DNA of 64,000 nt from Rhodobacterales bacterium LSUCC0031 (GTDB lineage: Bacteria; Pseudomonadota; Alphaproteobacteria; Rhodobacterales; Rhodobacteraceae): assembly GCA_015689735.1 (NCBI GenBank), contig WVSP01000005.1:1-64000 (forward strand), given 5' to 3'. The position numbers were made by a program, and so were the translations under genes. Position 1 is the stretch's first letter. Every line of letters starts with the position of its first letter. Below the pieces are notes generated by a model. The model saw nothing but the letters and a program-made list of their open reading frames with translations, did not search any database and was not told the origin of the DNA. Positions 36,834 to 47,700 of the stretch are shown in pieces.

Positions 36834-37262
36834 ATGACGCAGGCAAGCGCGGGCGCGACCGTATCCATTCACTATACCGGCACGCTGGATGACGGTAGCC
36901 AGTTCGACAGCTCGGCCGGGCGTGACCCCCTGACGTTTCAAATGGGCGAGGGGCAGATCATCCAAGGCCTTGAAGCGGCACTTGACGGGATGCGCGTCGG
37001 CGAGAAAAAGACCGTGACGATCCCCGCAGAGCAAGCCTATGGCCCCCGGCACGACGAAGCCGTGCAAGAGGTGCCGCGCGCGATGATCCCCGATCACATC
37101 CCGCTTGATCTGGGTACGGCCCTGCAAATGCAGACACCTAATGGCCAAATGCTGCCCGTGACGGTGTCGGCCGTGACCGATGAGACAGTGACGCTTGACG
37201 CCAATCATCCGCTTGCGGGCAAGGCGCTGACATTCGCGGTGGAGGTCATCGAGATAGTCTGA
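36834..37262 (+). CDS. FKBP-type peptidyl-prolyl isomerase, SlyD-like
   Basis: 142 residues. An FKBP domain is split by an insert-in-flap: VSIHYTGTLDDGSQFDSS, then GEGQIIQGLEAALDGMRVGE and KKTVTIPAEQAYGPRHDEAV. It lacks the His-rich metal tail of E. coli SlyD. It catalyses proline isomerisation and acts as a chaperone. AAGG eight bases before ATG 36834 fixes the start; an ATG at 36819 is an alternative. It ends in a strong hairpin shared with the convergent fabI. Confidence 0.88.
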   Translation: MTQASAGATVSIHYTGTLDDGSQFDSSAGRDPLTFQMGEGQIIQGLEAALDGMRVGEKKTVTIPAEQAYGPRHDEAVQEVPRAMIPDHIPLDLGTALQMQTPNGQMLPVTVSAVTDETVTLDANHPLAGKALTFAVEVIEIV

Positions 37263-37275
37263 CCCATCATCAAAA

Positions 37276-37295
37276 GGCCGGGCTGAAGCCCGGCC
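37276..37295. terminator. Hairpin between the FKBP gene and fabI
   Basis: An 8-bp stem, GGCCGGGC with GCCCGGCC, closes a TGAA tetraloop 13 bases after the FKBP stop. It has no long U-run, but its position between convergent genes suggests it ends both transcripts. Confidence 0.65.
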
Positions 37296-37321
37296 TACGG
37301 CTTCGGCGTAATGCGGGCCGC

Positions 37322-38110
37322 CTACATGTTCTCGGGCTGCATCATGCCCAGGACATGATAGCCGCCATCGACGATGATAATCTCGCCGCTGGTGCAGGCG
37401 CCATAATCGGAACATAGGTAGGACGCCGTGCCGCCGATAGCCTCGAGCGTGGCATTGGCGCGCAAGGGCGCGTTCGCCTCGGTCGTCTTGAAGGTCTTGC
37501 GCGCGCCGCCGATGGCCGCACCGGCCAGCGTCTTCATTGGGCCGGGGCTGATTGCGTTGACGCGGATCTGTTGCGGCCCGAGATCGTTGGCGAGGTAGCG
37601 GACGGAGGATTCCAGCGCCGCCTTGGCCACACCCATCACATTGTAGAAGGGCGTCACGCGGTTCGATCCCTGATAGGTCAGGGTGATCAAGCTTCCGCCA
37701 TCGGGCATGAGTTCGGAGGCGCGGCGCGCCACATCGATGAAGGAATAGCAGCTGATCGTCAGCGAGTTGCGGAAATTCTCGCGGCTGGTGTTGATGAAAC
37801 GGCCGGTCAGCTCGTTCTTGTCGGAATAGGCGATGGCATGGACAAGGAAATCGATCTTGCCCCAGCGATCCTTGAGCGCGGCAAAGGCCGCATCAAGGCT
37901 TGCGTCATCCATCACATCGACATCGACAAGGAAATCCGACCCGACTGAGGCAGCGAGCGGCTCGACCCGCTTGCCAAAAGCCTCACCTTGGTAGGAGAAT
38001 GCCAATTCTGCCCCTTCAGCGGCCAGCGCCGATGCGATGCCCCATGCAATGGAGCGGTCATTGGCAACCCCCATCACAAGACCGCGCTTGCCTGTCATCA
38101 ACTGTGCCAT
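37322..38110 (-). CDS. fabI: Enoyl-[acyl-carrier-protein] reductase (NADH)
   Basis: 262 residues. It shows the divergent SDR pattern of FabI: GVANDRSIAWGIA for the cofactor, SYQGEAFGKRV, VHAIAYSD, and the Tyr-x6-Lys pair in YNVMGVAKAALE. AISPGPMKTLA and the C-terminal IIIVDGGYHVLG are standard. It performs the last reduction in fatty-acid elongation and is the triclosan target family. It starts five bases after the fabB stop, forming fabB-fabI. Confidence 0.95.
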   Translation of the reverse strand: MAQLMTGKRGLVMGVANDRSIAWGIASALAAEGAELAFSYQGEAFGKRVEPLAASVGSDFLVDVDVMDDASLDAAFAALKDRWGKIDFLVHAIAYSDKNELTGRFINTSRENFRNSLTISCYSFIDVARRASELMPDGGSLITLTYQGSNRVTPFYNVMGVAKAALESSVRYLANDLGPQQIRVNAISPGPMKTLAGAAIGGARKTFKTTEANAPLRANATLEAIGGTASYLCSDYGACTSGEIIIVDGGYHVLGMMQPENM

Positions 38111-38115
38111 GCTCG

Positions 38116-39345
38116 TTACCCGTGATAGCGGCTGAGCAGCATCGAGCCATTCGTGCCGCCAAAGCCAAAGGAATTGGTCATTACCGTATCAAGGCCTGCA
38201 TTCTCGCGCAGGCTGGTGGCGATCTCGTCAGGCGCAAGCGCCGGATCGAGGGTTTCGACATTGATCGAGGGCGCGATGAAATCGCCCTTGAGCATCAGAA
38301 GGCAGAAGATCGCCTCGAGCGCGCCGGCGGCCCCTTGGGCATGGCCGGTCATCGATTTAGTGGAGCTTATGGGTGGCGTTGCCCCCTCGCCAAAGACGCG
38401 GCGCACGGCCTGCACCTCGCCCACATCGCCCACGGGGGTCGAGGTGCCATGGGCGTTGATGTAATCGACCTTTCGGCCCGCAGGCAGGGTTTGCAGCGCG
38501 AGCCGCATCGCGCGCTCGCCGCCCTCGCCCGAGGGGGCGACCATGTCATGCCCATCCGATGTCGCGGCAAAGCCCGTGACCTCGGCAAGGATTTGCGCCC
38601 CGCGTGCCAGCGCGTGATCGAGCGCTTCCAGCACCACGATGCCGCCACCGCCCGCAATCACGAAGCCATCGCGCCCGGCGTCGAAAGCGCGCGAGGCGCG
38701 CGTGGGCGTGTCATTGTATTTCGACGACATCGCGCCCATCGCATCGAACAGGCACGAGAGGGTCCAATCGAGTTCCTCCGCGCCGCCTGCGAACATCACA
38801 TCCTGCTTGCCCAGCATGATCTGCTCGGCCGCTGCCCCGATGCAATGCAGCGAGGTCGAGCAGGCCGAGGTGATGGAATAGTTGATCCCCTTGATCCGAT
38901 AGGCAGTTGCAAGGTTCGCGCTGATGGTGGACGACATGCATTTCGGCACCGCGAAGGGACCGATGCGCTTGGTCGCACCCGTGGACAGCACTGATTGATG
39001 GGCCGCAAACATGGCGGAGGTCGAAGGCCCGCCCGAGCCCGCGATCAGCCCCGTACGCTCGTTGACGATCTGATCCTCAGTCAGGCCCGCTTGCGCGATT
39101 GCTTGGCCCATCGCGATATGGGCATAGGCCGCGCCCGGCCCCATGAAGCGCAGTGCGCGTTTGTCGATATGCTCGGATGGGTCGATCTTGAGTGTGCCTG
39201 CGACCTGACTGCGAAAGCCATGTTCGACCATGTCGGCGTGAGTCTCGATCCCCGAGCGGCCAGCGCGCAAGGACGCCTCCACCTCGGCGGCATTGTTTCC
39301 GATGGGCGAGACGATGCCCAGCCCCGTGACGACGACACGTCTCAT
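38116..39345 (-). CDS. fabB: 3-oxoacyl-[acyl-carrier-protein] synthase I
   Basis: 409 residues. Catalytic Cys is in [11 protein letters not shown], and the His pair is in [12 protein letters not shown] and [12 protein letters not shown]. It elongates unsaturated intermediates made by FabA. GGAGGA nine bases before ATG 39345 sets the start; upstream in-frame codons are not conserved. In relatives I recall fabA directly precedes fabB; here a gene on the other strand lies between them, so fabB needs its own promoter in the 128-base gap. Confidence 0.93.
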   Translation of the reverse strand: MRRVVVTGLGIVSPIGNNAAEVEASLRAGRSGIETHADMVEHGFRSQVAGTLKIDPSEHIDKRALRFMGPGAAYAHIAMGQAIAQAGLTEDQIVNERTGLIAGSGGPSTSAMFAAHQSVLSTGATKRIGPFAVPKCMSSTISANLATAYRIKGINYSITSACSTSLHCIGAAAEQIMLGKQDVMFAGGAEELDWTLSCLFDAMGAMSSKYNDTPTRASRAFDAGRDGFVIAGGGGIVVLEALDHALARGAQILAEVTGFAATSDGHDMVAPSGEGGERAMRLALQTLPAGRKVDYINAHGTSTPVGDVGEVQAVRRVFGEGATPPISSTKSMTGHAQGAAGALEAIFCLLMLKGDFIAPSINVETLDPALAPDEIATSLRENAGLDTVMTNSFGFGGTNGSMLLSRYHG

Positions 39346-39473
39346 TTGCTGTCCTCCGGGTTGGCGTGGCGCATATCTTTCCTCCCACTTTCCTTCGGGC
39401 TGTGTAGGATAGCGGAAGGGTTGGGGCAAGGCGCTTTGCCTGAACTGCTCTCACACGAAAGGTCGCAAGGCAC

Positions 39474-40094
39474 ATGATCACCGACCCGGAGGAGTTTTTC
39501 ACCCGTGGCTGCGGGCGTTGCGCACGGTTCGATACGCCTGAATGTGCGACGCACATCTGGGCCGAAGGGGTGGCGGCGCTGCGGCGGCTTTGCCTTGCGG
39601 CAGGGCTTATGGAACATGCGAAATGGGGGCATCCCTGCTACATGGCGCATGGGCGCAACATTGCCATCATCGGGGCGTTCCGGGGGGATTTCAGGCTGAA
39701 TTTCTTTGATGCAGCGCTCTTGACCGATCCTGTCGGCGTGCTGGAACGCCAAGGCAAGAACGCCGCCCATGCCGATAGCCTGCGCTTTACCGATAACGCT
39801 GGCCCGGCTGCACTGGCTGATCTGATCCAGACCTACCTGGCCGAAGCAATCGGATATGCGGCCCAAGGGACAAAGCCCGTGAAAGAGGCGAAAACCTTGG
39901 TCTTACCGCAGGAATTGATCGAAGCCTTGGCCCGTGATCCTGAATTGTCGTCCGCCTTCGATGCGCTGACGCCGGGGCGGCAACGCAGCTATGTAATCAA
40001 CCTTGCAGGGGCAAAGGCTGCGGCCACGCGCATGGCACGCATCGCACGGTTTCGCGACAAGATCATCGCTGGCAAAGGCGCAACAGAGCGTTAG
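39474..40094 (+). CDS. YdeI-like protein (DUF1801 plus OmdA/YdeI C-terminal region)
   Basis: 206 residues. The first half (WGHPCYMAHGRNIAIIGAFR) is DUF1801-like. The second half contains LVLPQELIEALARDPEL, then FDALTPGRQRSYVINLAGAK, the motif of the bacteriocin-protection YdeI/OmdA family. Its role is not firmly known. It is convergent with fabA (three-base gap) and divergent from fabB, thus splitting the fab genes. AAGGCAC precedes the ATG. Confidence 0.8.
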   Translation: MITDPEEFFTRGCGRCARFDTPECATHIWAEGVAALRRLCLAAGLMEHAKWGHPCYMAHGRNIAIIGAFRGDFRLNFFDAALLTDPVGVLERQGKNAAHADSLRFTDNAGPAALADLIQTYLAEAIGYAAQGTKPVKEAKTLVLPQELIEALARDPELSSAFDALTPGRQRSYVINLAGAKAAATRMARIARFRDKIIAGKGATER

Positions 40095-40097
40095 GCC

Positions 40098-40607
40098 TCA
40101 GCTTTCGCTCAGCGCCACCTTCATATCCTTGACGAGGTAGATTGTTTCGCCATCGGCCTCGACCCGGCCATCGGCGACACCCATCGTCAGGCGGCGGGTC
40201 TGGATCGCCTTGGTGAAATCGACGTAATAGGTCAGCATCTTACGGTCAGGGCGGACCATGCCGGTGAGTTTCACCTCGCCCACGCCCAGCGCATAGCCCC
40301 GCCCCTGCCAGCCGCGCCAGCCAAGGTTGAAGCCCGTCAACTGCCACAGCCCGTCGAGGCCAAGACAGCCGGGCATGATCGGGTTGCCGGGAAAATGGCA
40401 GTCGAAGAACCACAGATCGGGGGTGATGTCGAACTCGGCCACCACATGCCCCTTGCCATGTTCGCCGCCATCCTCGGAAATCGATGTAATGCGATCCATC
40501 ATCAGCATGGGCGGTGCGGGAAGCTGGGCATTGCCCGGCCCGAACAACTCGCCGCGTGCGCACGCCAAAAGCGCGTCACGATCGAAGGATGTGGGATAGT
40601 CTGCCAT
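40098..40607 (-). CDS. fabA: 3-hydroxydecanoyl-[acyl-carrier-protein] dehydratase/isomerase
   Basis: 169 residues of hotdog fold. The catalytic His is in [20 protein letters not shown], and the Asp is in [26 protein letters not shown] and [11 protein letters not shown] are typical. It introduces the cis double bond in unsaturated fatty-acid synthesis. The first codon is ATG 40607, preceded by CGGGGGGAC. It is divergent from irr across 159 bases, the common arrangement in this family. Confidence 0.95.
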   Translation of the reverse strand: MADYPTSFDRDALLACARGELFGPGNAQLPAPPMLMMDRITSISEDGGEHGKGHVVAEFDITPDLWFFDCHFPGNPIMPGCLGLDGLWQLTGFNLGWRGWQGRGYALGVGEVKLTGMVRPDRKMLTYYVDFTKAIQTRRLTMGVADGRVEADGETIYLVKDMKVALSES

Positions 40608-40766
40608 GTCCCCCCGCAGGTCTCTTGCCCGGTCCTCGTGCCGGTCCGCCCGGTCTAGCACCGCGACTTGGCGCCGCGCAAGCGAAAGGGCATGGTCGCT
40701 TTGCGATTGAAACAGGCGGGGAAAAGCCCCACTATAGCACCGTCTCGCTGAAGGAAGACCTACGCC

Positions 40767-41186
40767 ATGACACCCGAAGCGCTGGAACGCGGAAAAGGCT
40801 GGCTTGCCAAGGCCGATCTCAGACCGACACGCCAAAGGCTGGCACTCGCCGCACTCTTGGTGGGGGACGGCCATGACCGCCATGTCACCGCCGAGGGATT
40901 GCATGATGCCGTATTGGCGACAGGCGACAGGGTGTCACTTGCCACCGTCTATAATACGCTCAAGGCGTTTTGCGATGTGGGCCTGATGCAAGAGGTGACG
41001 GTGGACGGCTCGCGGAGCTATTTCGACACGCGGATGGACGATCACCCACATTTCCATTTCGAAGAGAGCGGCCATCTCATCGATGCTCCGGCGGCCGAGC
41101 TTCAAATCCGCGCCCTGCCCGCGATCCCCGAAGGATACGAGATCGCCAAACTCGATGTCGTGATCCGGCTGCGCAAGAAAGCCTGA
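40767..41186 (+). CDS. irr: Iron response regulator Irr (Fur superfamily)
   Basis: 139 residues. The winged helix contains [15 protein letters not shown] and [18 protein letters not shown]. The His-rich segment [14 protein letters not shown] is the metal/haem site of alphaproteobacterial Irr. Irr senses haem/iron status and represses haem-using or iron-using genes when iron is low. AAGGAAGAC lies before the ATG. The divergent position next to fabA is the usual synteny. I did not find a clear Irr box (ICE motif) in the window. Confidence 0.88.
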   Translation: MTPEALERGKGWLAKADLRPTRQRLALAALLVGDGHDRHVTAEGLHDAVLATGDRVSLATVYNTLKAFCDVGLMQEVTVDGSRSYFDTRMDDHPHFHFEESGHLIDAPAAELQIRALPAIPEGYEIAKLDVVIRLRKKA

Positions 41187-41282
41187 GCTGCGGCACGAAA
41201 CCTTCCGTTTCGGCCTAGCCAAACTTGGCTCGAGCCTGTAACGGCTCGGCCAACCCGAAAGCTTCCCCACAAAAGGCCCCCC

Positions 41283-43103
41283 ATGGACCTCCGCAATATC
41301 GCGATCATCGCGCATGTCGACCACGGCAAAACAACGCTCGTGGACAATCTTCTCAAGCAGTCCGGCGCCTTCCGCGACAACCAAGCCGTGGCCGAACGCG
41401 CCATGGACAGCAATGATCTGGAGCGCGAACGCGGCATCACGATCTTTGCCAAGCCGACATCGGTCGAATGGAAAGGCACGCGCATCAATATCGTCGATAC
41501 CCCCGGCCACGCCGATTTCGGCGGTGAAGTCGAACGTATCCTGAGCATGGTTGATGGTGTGGTGCTACTCGTCGATGCCGCCGAGGGGCCAATGCCACAG
41601 ACCAAGTTCGTGACCTCCAAGGCGCTTGCCTTGGGGCTGCGACCCATCGTGGTGCTCAACAAGGTCGACAAGCCCGACGCCGAACCCGATCGCGCACTTG
41701 ACGAGGTGTTTGATCTTTTTGCAGCGCTCGATGCCGACGAAGATCAGCTTGATTTCCCGCATATGTACGCGTCAGGGCGTGCTGGCTGGGCCGATCCTAC
41801 GCTTGATGGCCCGCGCAAGGATTTGCATGCGCTGTTCAACCTGATCGTGCGCCATGTGCCGCCACCGCGCCAGATCGCGCGCCAGAACGACGATTTCCGC
41901 ATGCTCGCCACCACCTTGGGGGCTGACCCTTTCGTGGGCCGCTTGCTGACAGGCCGGGTTGAGTCCGGCCGCCTTAAGGTCGGGCAGACGGTGCAAACCC
42001 TCTCGCGTTTGGGTGAGAAAATCGAACAATTCCGGGTCACGCGGATCCAAGCCTTTCGCGGGCTTAGCCAACAAGACATCGAGGAGGCGTTGGCCGGTGA
42101 CATCGTCAGCCTGGCAGGTATGACGAAATCGACTGTTGCCGACACGATCTGTGCCCTGGCTGTCGATGAGCCGCTCCATGCCCAACCCATCGATCCACCG
42201 ACCATCACCGTGACCTTCGGGATCAACGACAGCCCGCTTGCCGGCCGTGATGGCAAAAAGGTGCAATCCCGCGTGATCCGCGAGCGGCTGATGAAAGAGG
42301 CCGAAAGCAATGTTGCGATCAAGGTCAGCGACACACCCGGTGGCGAAGCCTTCGAAGTGGCAGGCCGCGGCGAATTGCAGATGGGCGTTCTGATCGAGAA
42401 CATGCGCCGGGAGGGGTTCGAATTGTCGATCTCCCGCCCACAGGTGTTGTTCCGCGAGATCGACGGCATCCGCCATGAGCCGGTCGAGGAAGTCACGATC
42501 GACGTCGATGACGACTATACCGGCGCCGTCATCGAAAAGATCACAGGCCCGCGAAAGGGCGATCTGAAAGAGATGAAGCCCGCAGGTGCCGGCAAGACGC
42601 GGATCATCGCGCAAGTGCCATCGCGCGGCTTGATCGGCTATCATGGGGAATTTTTGACCGACACGCGCGGCACAGGTGTGCTGAACCGCGTCTTCCACGC
42701 GTGGGAGCCCTATAAAGGCCCGATCGAAGGACGGCGCGCAGGTGTCTTGATCTCGATGGAGAACGGGGTGTCTGTGGCCTATGCGCTATGGAACCTCGAA
42801 GAACGCGGGCGCATGTTCATCGGCGCGCAAGAGCCCGTCTATACCGGGATGATCATCGGCGAACATAGCCGCGACAATGATCTTGAGGTGAACCCGCTCA
42901 AGGGCAAGAAGCTGACCAACGTGCGCGCCTCCGGTACGGACGAGGCCGTGCGCCTGACCACCCCCATCACCATGACGCTGGAACAGGCCATCGCTTATAT
43001 CGATGATGATGAACTGGTGGAAGTCACGCCCAACGCGGTCCGCCTCCGCAAGCGCTATCTCGACCCGCATGAGCGCAAGCGCATGTCGCGAAGTGCCGAC
43101 TAA
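41283..43103 (+). CDS. typA: Translational GTPase TypA/BipA
   Basis: 606 residues, standard length. G1 [16 protein letters not shown]2 [13 protein letters not shown]3 [17 protein letters not shown]4 [11 protein letters not shown]-like domains follow, ending in the TypA-specific C-terminal domain ([20 protein letters not shown]). It binds ribosomes and matters in stress and low-temperature 50S assembly. It is monocistronic and ends in a strong hairpin eight bases after the stop. Confidence 0.96.
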   Translation: MDLRNIAIIAHVDHGKTTLVDNLLKQSGAFRDNQAVAERAMDSNDLERERGITIFAKPTSVEWKGTRINIVDTPGHADFGGEVERILSMVDGVVLLVDAAEGPMPQTKFVTSKALALGLRPIVVLNKVDKPDAEPDRALDEVFDLFAALDADEDQLDFPHMYASGRAGWADPTLDGPRKDLHALFNLIVRHVPPPRQIARQNDDFRMLATTLGADPFVGRLLTGRVESGRLKVGQTVQTLSRLGEKIEQFRVTRIQAFRGLSQQDIEEALAGDIVSLAGMTKSTVADTICALAVDEPLHAQPIDPPTITVTFGINDSPLAGRDGKKVQSRVIRERLMKEAESNVAIKVSDTPGGEAFEVAGRGELQMGVLIENMRREGFELSISRPQVLFREIDGIRHEPVEEVTIDVDDDYTGAVIEKITGPRKGDLKEMKPAGAGKTRIIAQVPSRGLIGYHGEFLTDTRGTGVLNRVFHAWEPYKGPIEGRRAGVLISMENGVSVAYALWNLEERGRMFIGAQEPVYTGMIIGEHSRDNDLEVNPLKGKKLTNVRASGTDEAVRLTTPITMTLEQAIAYIDDDELVEVTPNAVRLRKRYLDPHERKRMSRSAD

Positions 43104-43111
43104 AGCCGTTG

Positions 43112-43133
43112 GGGTGCGCCCTTAGGCGCACCC
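43112..43133. terminator. Terminator between typA and cysE
   Basis: A 9-bp stem, GGGTGCGCC with GGCGCACCC, closes loop CTTA and is followed by TTCT. It lies between convergent genes and can serve both directions. Confidence 0.8.
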
Positions 43134-43144
43134 TTCTACCCATT

Positions 43145-43963
43145 TCAGCCGTTTGATCCGGCGCCAGGCAGCAGGTGATCCATCCGCATCGCCGGTTGAT
43201 CGCAACCCGCCTCGCCAACGATGCGCGCGGGAACTCCTGCCACCGTTTTGCAAGGCGGCACTTCTTCCAGCACCACCGAGCCTGCCGCGATCCGCGAGCA
43301 ATTGCCCACGCGAATATTGCCCAAAACCTTGGCCCCTGCCCCGATCAGCACGCCATCCCCGATCTTGGGGTGACGATCCTCGGTCTCTTTGCCGGTTCCG
43401 CCCAGCGTGACCGAATGCAGCATCGAAACATTGTCGCCAACTACGGCCGTTTCCCCCACCACGATCGAATGGGCATGGTCGATCATGATCCCTTGGCCGA
43501 TGCGCGCGGCAGGGTGAATATCGACACCAAATACCTCCGATACACGCATCTGCACGAAATAGGCAAAGTCGCGCCGACCCTGCTGCCAGAGCCAATGACC
43601 GACGCGATAGGCTTGCACGGCTTGGAAGCCCTTGAAGAATAACAAAGGCTGGATGAATCGATGGCACGCCGGATCGCGATCATAGACCGCCATGATATCG
43701 GCGCGGGCGGCAACACCAAGCGCGGCATCGGCGGCGTACGCCTCGTCTGCGATTTCACGCAAAAGCTGCTCGGACATCTCGCCCGATGCCAGTTTTTGCG
43801 CCATCCGATAAGCCAAGGCTTTTTCCAAGGTCGCATGATGCAGCACGCAGCCATGGATCATACCCCCCAAAAGCGGCTCATCTGTCACGGCTTGCGCGGC
43901 CTCTTCGCGGATCCGGCTCCAGACGGGATCGACCCCGGCCAACTTGGGTTGCAGCTTTGCCAT
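43145..43963 (-). CDS. cysE: Serine O-acetyltransferase
   Basis: 272 residues. An N-terminal helical domain (LLGGMIHGCVLHHATLEKAL) precedes the left-handed beta-helix: GVDIHPAARIGQGIMIDHA, VVGETAVVGDN, GGTGKETEDRHPKIGDGV and GAGAKVLGNIRVG. It makes O-acetylserine for cysteine synthesis. ATG 43963 has GGAGG eight bases upstream; a nearby upstream ATG is too close. It directly follows the GTA cluster; I recall cysE in that position in other Rhodobacterales. Confidence 0.94.
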   Translation of the reverse strand: MAKLQPKLAGVDPVWSRIREEAAQAVTDEPLLGGMIHGCVLHHATLEKALAYRMAQKLASGEMSEQLLREIADEAYAADAALGVAARADIMAVYDRDPACHRFIQPLLFFKGFQAVQAYRVGHWLWQQGRRDFAYFVQMRVSEVFGVDIHPAARIGQGIMIDHAHSIVVGETAVVGDNVSMLHSVTLGGTGKETEDRHPKIGDGVLIGAGAKVLGNIRVGNCSRIAAGSVVLEEVPPCKTVAGVPARIVGEAGCDQPAMRMDHLLPGAGSNG

Positions 43964-44044
43964 GACCATGACCTCCGATAACGTGGTGCCGTCATACCGC
44001 AAATAGCTGCGCCGGTCCATGAAGGAAGCGGCAAGCGGAAAAAC

Positions 44045-44755
44045 CTAGACCGGGGCGGGCAGGCTCAATTGAGCATAATGGATCACCAATCGCACCATAC
44101 CATCGGCAAAGTCACCCCCTTGCGCGCTGACCAATAGGGGCGTCCCGTCCCAATACACGATCGGAGCCGCCGGGCCATTGACCCACGAATTGAGCGACAC
44201 ACCAAGCCCTGTTCCAAAGCGGCCGGTATCGCCGGCAACCCCAAGGCTCCAACTTTGGGCTGTACCGCTTATCGTCGCGACCACGCGCCCTGTCACCCCG
44301 AACAAGACCGCACGGGGCGGGATCAAGACGCCGCTTTCCACGCTCGCTCCCGCTGTGATGGACAGGTCGAATTGCAATGATTGCAGCGCCAGCGCCGCAC
44401 CTTGAGGGCTGAGGGTCATGGCACCCAAGCGCCAGACTTCCCCATCCCACAGGGCAGAGTTTCCCACATCTTGCACAAAGGCCCGCCAGCCTCGCTGGGG
44501 CGGCACAAAGACCCATCCACCACCCAAGCGCAGCGCAAGTCGGCCCGCCTGGCCTGCCCATTCATCGGCAGCCCCCTCCGGCACAGCGTAAAGCATGCCG
44601 TCATGCGCCGACACGGGCGGGACTGATACGCTGATCGAACCTAATACCAGATGCGTCAAGGCATCGATCCGCACTAAGGCTTCGTTCACAGTCACATGCT
44701 TTTGCGCCTGTGCAGGGGCCAAGAGCGGTAGCAACATTCGCGGTGTGTCAGTCAT
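44045..44755 (-). CDS. DUF2793 protein at the distal end of the GTA cluster
   Basis: 236 residues. The N-terminus MLLPLLAPAQAQKHVTVNEA with ALVRIDALTHLVL is the DUF2793 signature. RPxW-rich segments follow (VPPQRGWRAFVQDVGNSALW). The second half is beta-rich and ends in VRLVIHYAQLSLPAPV, suggesting a tail-tip or fibre-like trimer protein. It overlaps the g15 stop by eight bases, so it is translated with the tail genes. DUF2793 proteins occur next to GTA tails and in phages of this group; the function is not established. Confidence 0.8.
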   Translation of the reverse strand: MTDTPRMLLPLLAPAQAQKHVTVNEALVRIDALTHLVLGSISVSVPPVSAHDGMLYAVPEGAADEWAGQAGRLALRLGGGWVFVPPQRGWRAFVQDVGNSALWDGEVWRLGAMTLSPQGAALALQSLQFDLSITAGASVESGVLIPPRAVLFGVTGRVVATISGTAQSWSLGVAGDTGRFGTGLGVSLNSWVNGPAAPIVYWDGTPLLVSAQGGDFADGMVRLVIHYAQLSLPAPV

Positions 44756-47700
44756 CGATCTCGATCCTTGTAAATGGCCCTGGCCCGTAGCGATCGGACA
44801 GCTGGGCAACCTCGATTGCATATCCACCTGCGACGCCATCCCCCGCTCGCATCGCGGCGGCGTAAGTGAATACTGGCGCACTCAGCACCGTCTCGCGGCG
44901 CATCGCGCCATCAACCCAAACCCGCATCAGATATTGCTCGCTCGCCTCACCCAGCGGCACGTCAAAGCCTTCCCAGCTGTCTCCGTCGATCCGTGTACGC
45001 CGCACCCAAGTCAGCGCGAGGTCATCGCCTTGCTTGCGCGCGCGCAGATGTGCAGGTGCAAATGGCCGCAAGCCAACACCACGAAAGGCGCGCACACGTT
45101 CAACATAACTTGCGTCATCGACCGCCCGTAACGCAGGTCCAACCCGGTAGTGACGCGCCAAGCCACGGGCAGCGATCGGCAAATCGATCTGCACCGGCGC
45201 CCCATCGAGCAGCACGAACAGGCTGCCCTCGGGCCAGATCGCCGGCATGATCGCATCCGTGCCTTGTTGGCCGCGCAACCGCATCCCGATCTCCCAAAGG
45301 TTTTCTCCAACCAATTGCGCGCCGGCGAACTGGATGACCTCCCAATCCTCCTCATCGCCCATGCCGATCGCTGCGACATTGCCCCCATTCAGCACCGTTC
45401 CCAAATCCGCGGCCGCAAGCTGACCTGCGGGCAGTTGCACCCGCAATGCCGCCCCGCGATCCCAAAGGCCCGCTGGCGCGGCACGCAGCGGCGTGACGAG
45501 CCGCCCGATCACAGCGCGGCGCTCGATCAAGCGGTTCAGCACGAAACCATCCGCCGCCGGCGCAGCATAAGCTGCAACCGTTCCGGGCCAAGGCACCGCC
45601 GAAATGGCCAGATGGGGGGCATGTTCAACCTCTGCCCCGCTCAAGAGTGGCAAATCGAGAAAGACCGGGCTGACAGGAACAGGCGCGATATAGGGGGTGG
45701 TGGCGACAAACTCTTCAACCGCATCCGACGGCTCCCGCGATGTCGGTTCCACGCGCACCGCTTCGATCTCACGCACCCCACGGTCTTCGATCCGATCGAT
45801 GCGCCATGTCGAGCCATCCTGCAACGCGACCATCTCCCCTGCGCCCAGCGCCCGGCGCGAGGGCGGCAAAATGAGCCGCAGTTGATCGCGTGCGATCCGT
45901 GCCTCGGCCAGCCAGCGTTCAGCCACCGCTTGGCCCTCTGGCGCGGTCATCGCCAATGGGAGGTCAAGCGCGGTCACCCCATCGGCCCCGTCGCCGGGGA
46001 ACACCGCCTCGGCGACCCGATCTTCATAGCCTGCCTCGGCGGCCACATGGCTCACACGCACGCGCCCCACGACTTCAACTTCCGCCGCACGGGTTTCGCT
46101 GATACCGCCCCCGTCTTCGTGTTCATAAGCCGTTTCCGCCTGAGAAATCAGGGCCGAACTCCGACGCGGCAAGGGCAAGAAAACCAGTTTTCCATCACGC
46201 TCCACCGCCTGAAATCCATGGCTGAGCATCAGGGCTTGCAAACGCGCACGCGCGCTTTCCGTCTCACCCGAAATGTGACCGCGTACCAAACCAAACAGCG
46301 CGGAAACATCATAGTCGTCTACCCCCGCACCTTCGCAAAGTTCGGCCACCACACGGTCAAGCGGTGCCGCTTCGATCCGGCCTGTCACCCAATGGCCCAA
46401 ACGCCAATTTGCCCCATCCGACCACAACCCTGTTTCATTGGGAAAGGCAGGCCAAGGCCGCGCATCCCACGCCCATACATGGGCATAATCCATCGCAAGC
46501 ATGGGTCCACCATAGACAGCAGAAATCGGATTATGGGCAGGATCATCCCAATAGGACATGATCGCGCGCAGATATTGCGCTTGGATTACATCGTCGCGCC
46601 GCCCACTCGAATGACGCGGCAAGGCGCTTTCGTCGCTTTTGGGATCAAAAAACTTATTGGGCTCGTTGGAGCCCTTATCGACCGCCGGACAACCGATCTC
46701 GGTAAAGCGGACGGGCTTGGAACCGGGGATCCAAGGCGTTTGATGCAACGCGCGCGCGGTGACCTCAAGCCCAACGAATACGACCGTATGACCAGCAATA
46801 TTGTTGCCTGGACCAAATCCGAAATTGGCCCGAGGGTCGGTCGATTTGGGAATGATCTCGCACCGAAATTCGAATGTGCCGTCGACATGGGTGATATTCT
46901 CGACCGCTTGCACGACATGGCCTGATAGGATGCTGGGCTGCAAATTCCCCGGCGGTCCGACAACGTAGATCCATTCCACCGCCGCCCCGCGATGATCAAG
47001 CGTCAAGCGCAGATAGCTTGCGGTGCCAGCGCGATAGAAAAGCCGAACTTGGTACAGCGTATCTTGCCGGCTGAGAAAATCCGCTGACTGCACACGTGAG
47101 AGGTAATTTCCCGCCGCATCGACAATCTCGACGGCGTGGCGAAACCGCCCTTCGACAAATTCCCCCGCCACCGGGGCCAAAGTCGCTCCAGCCACCGGCG
47201 TCCAAAGATCGGGCCGGTCCCCATGTGCGACAGCCCATCCCGCTGGCCCATTGATGCGATTGTGGTGCAGCTGCGACCACCACCCGCGCAAATCCTTGTA
47301 GCGAAAAGTCCAAGGCTCTCCATACTGCCCATCTGTGATTGGCTCACGCCGTTGTGCAGCACGGGCTTCTTGCGTGGGATAATACCAATCATACCCCTCA
47401 CCGCCCGCGATGTTCGCCTGCAAATAGTCGAGATCGTAAATCTCTCCCCAGCTTGAATCCGCATGGTCATCACCATCGCGCCAATCGCTGAGCGGCATGT
47501 AATTGTCGATCGCGATGAAATCGATATTGGCATCGGCCCAAAGCGGGTCGAGATGGAAATAGACATCCCCGGTCCCATCCTGTGGCTGGTAGCCGAAGTA
47601 TTCCGACCAATCGGCCGCATAACTGAGCTTTGCGACGGGCAGCAATGCGCGCACCTCGGCCGCCAATGCGATCAGCTGGGTGACAGCCGGAAAGCCTTGG

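Noticed and set aside
45150-46925. A 591-codon open frame antisense to GTA g15
   Set aside because: Shadow of g15 in a high-GC gene; no recognisable motifs and no credible promoter.
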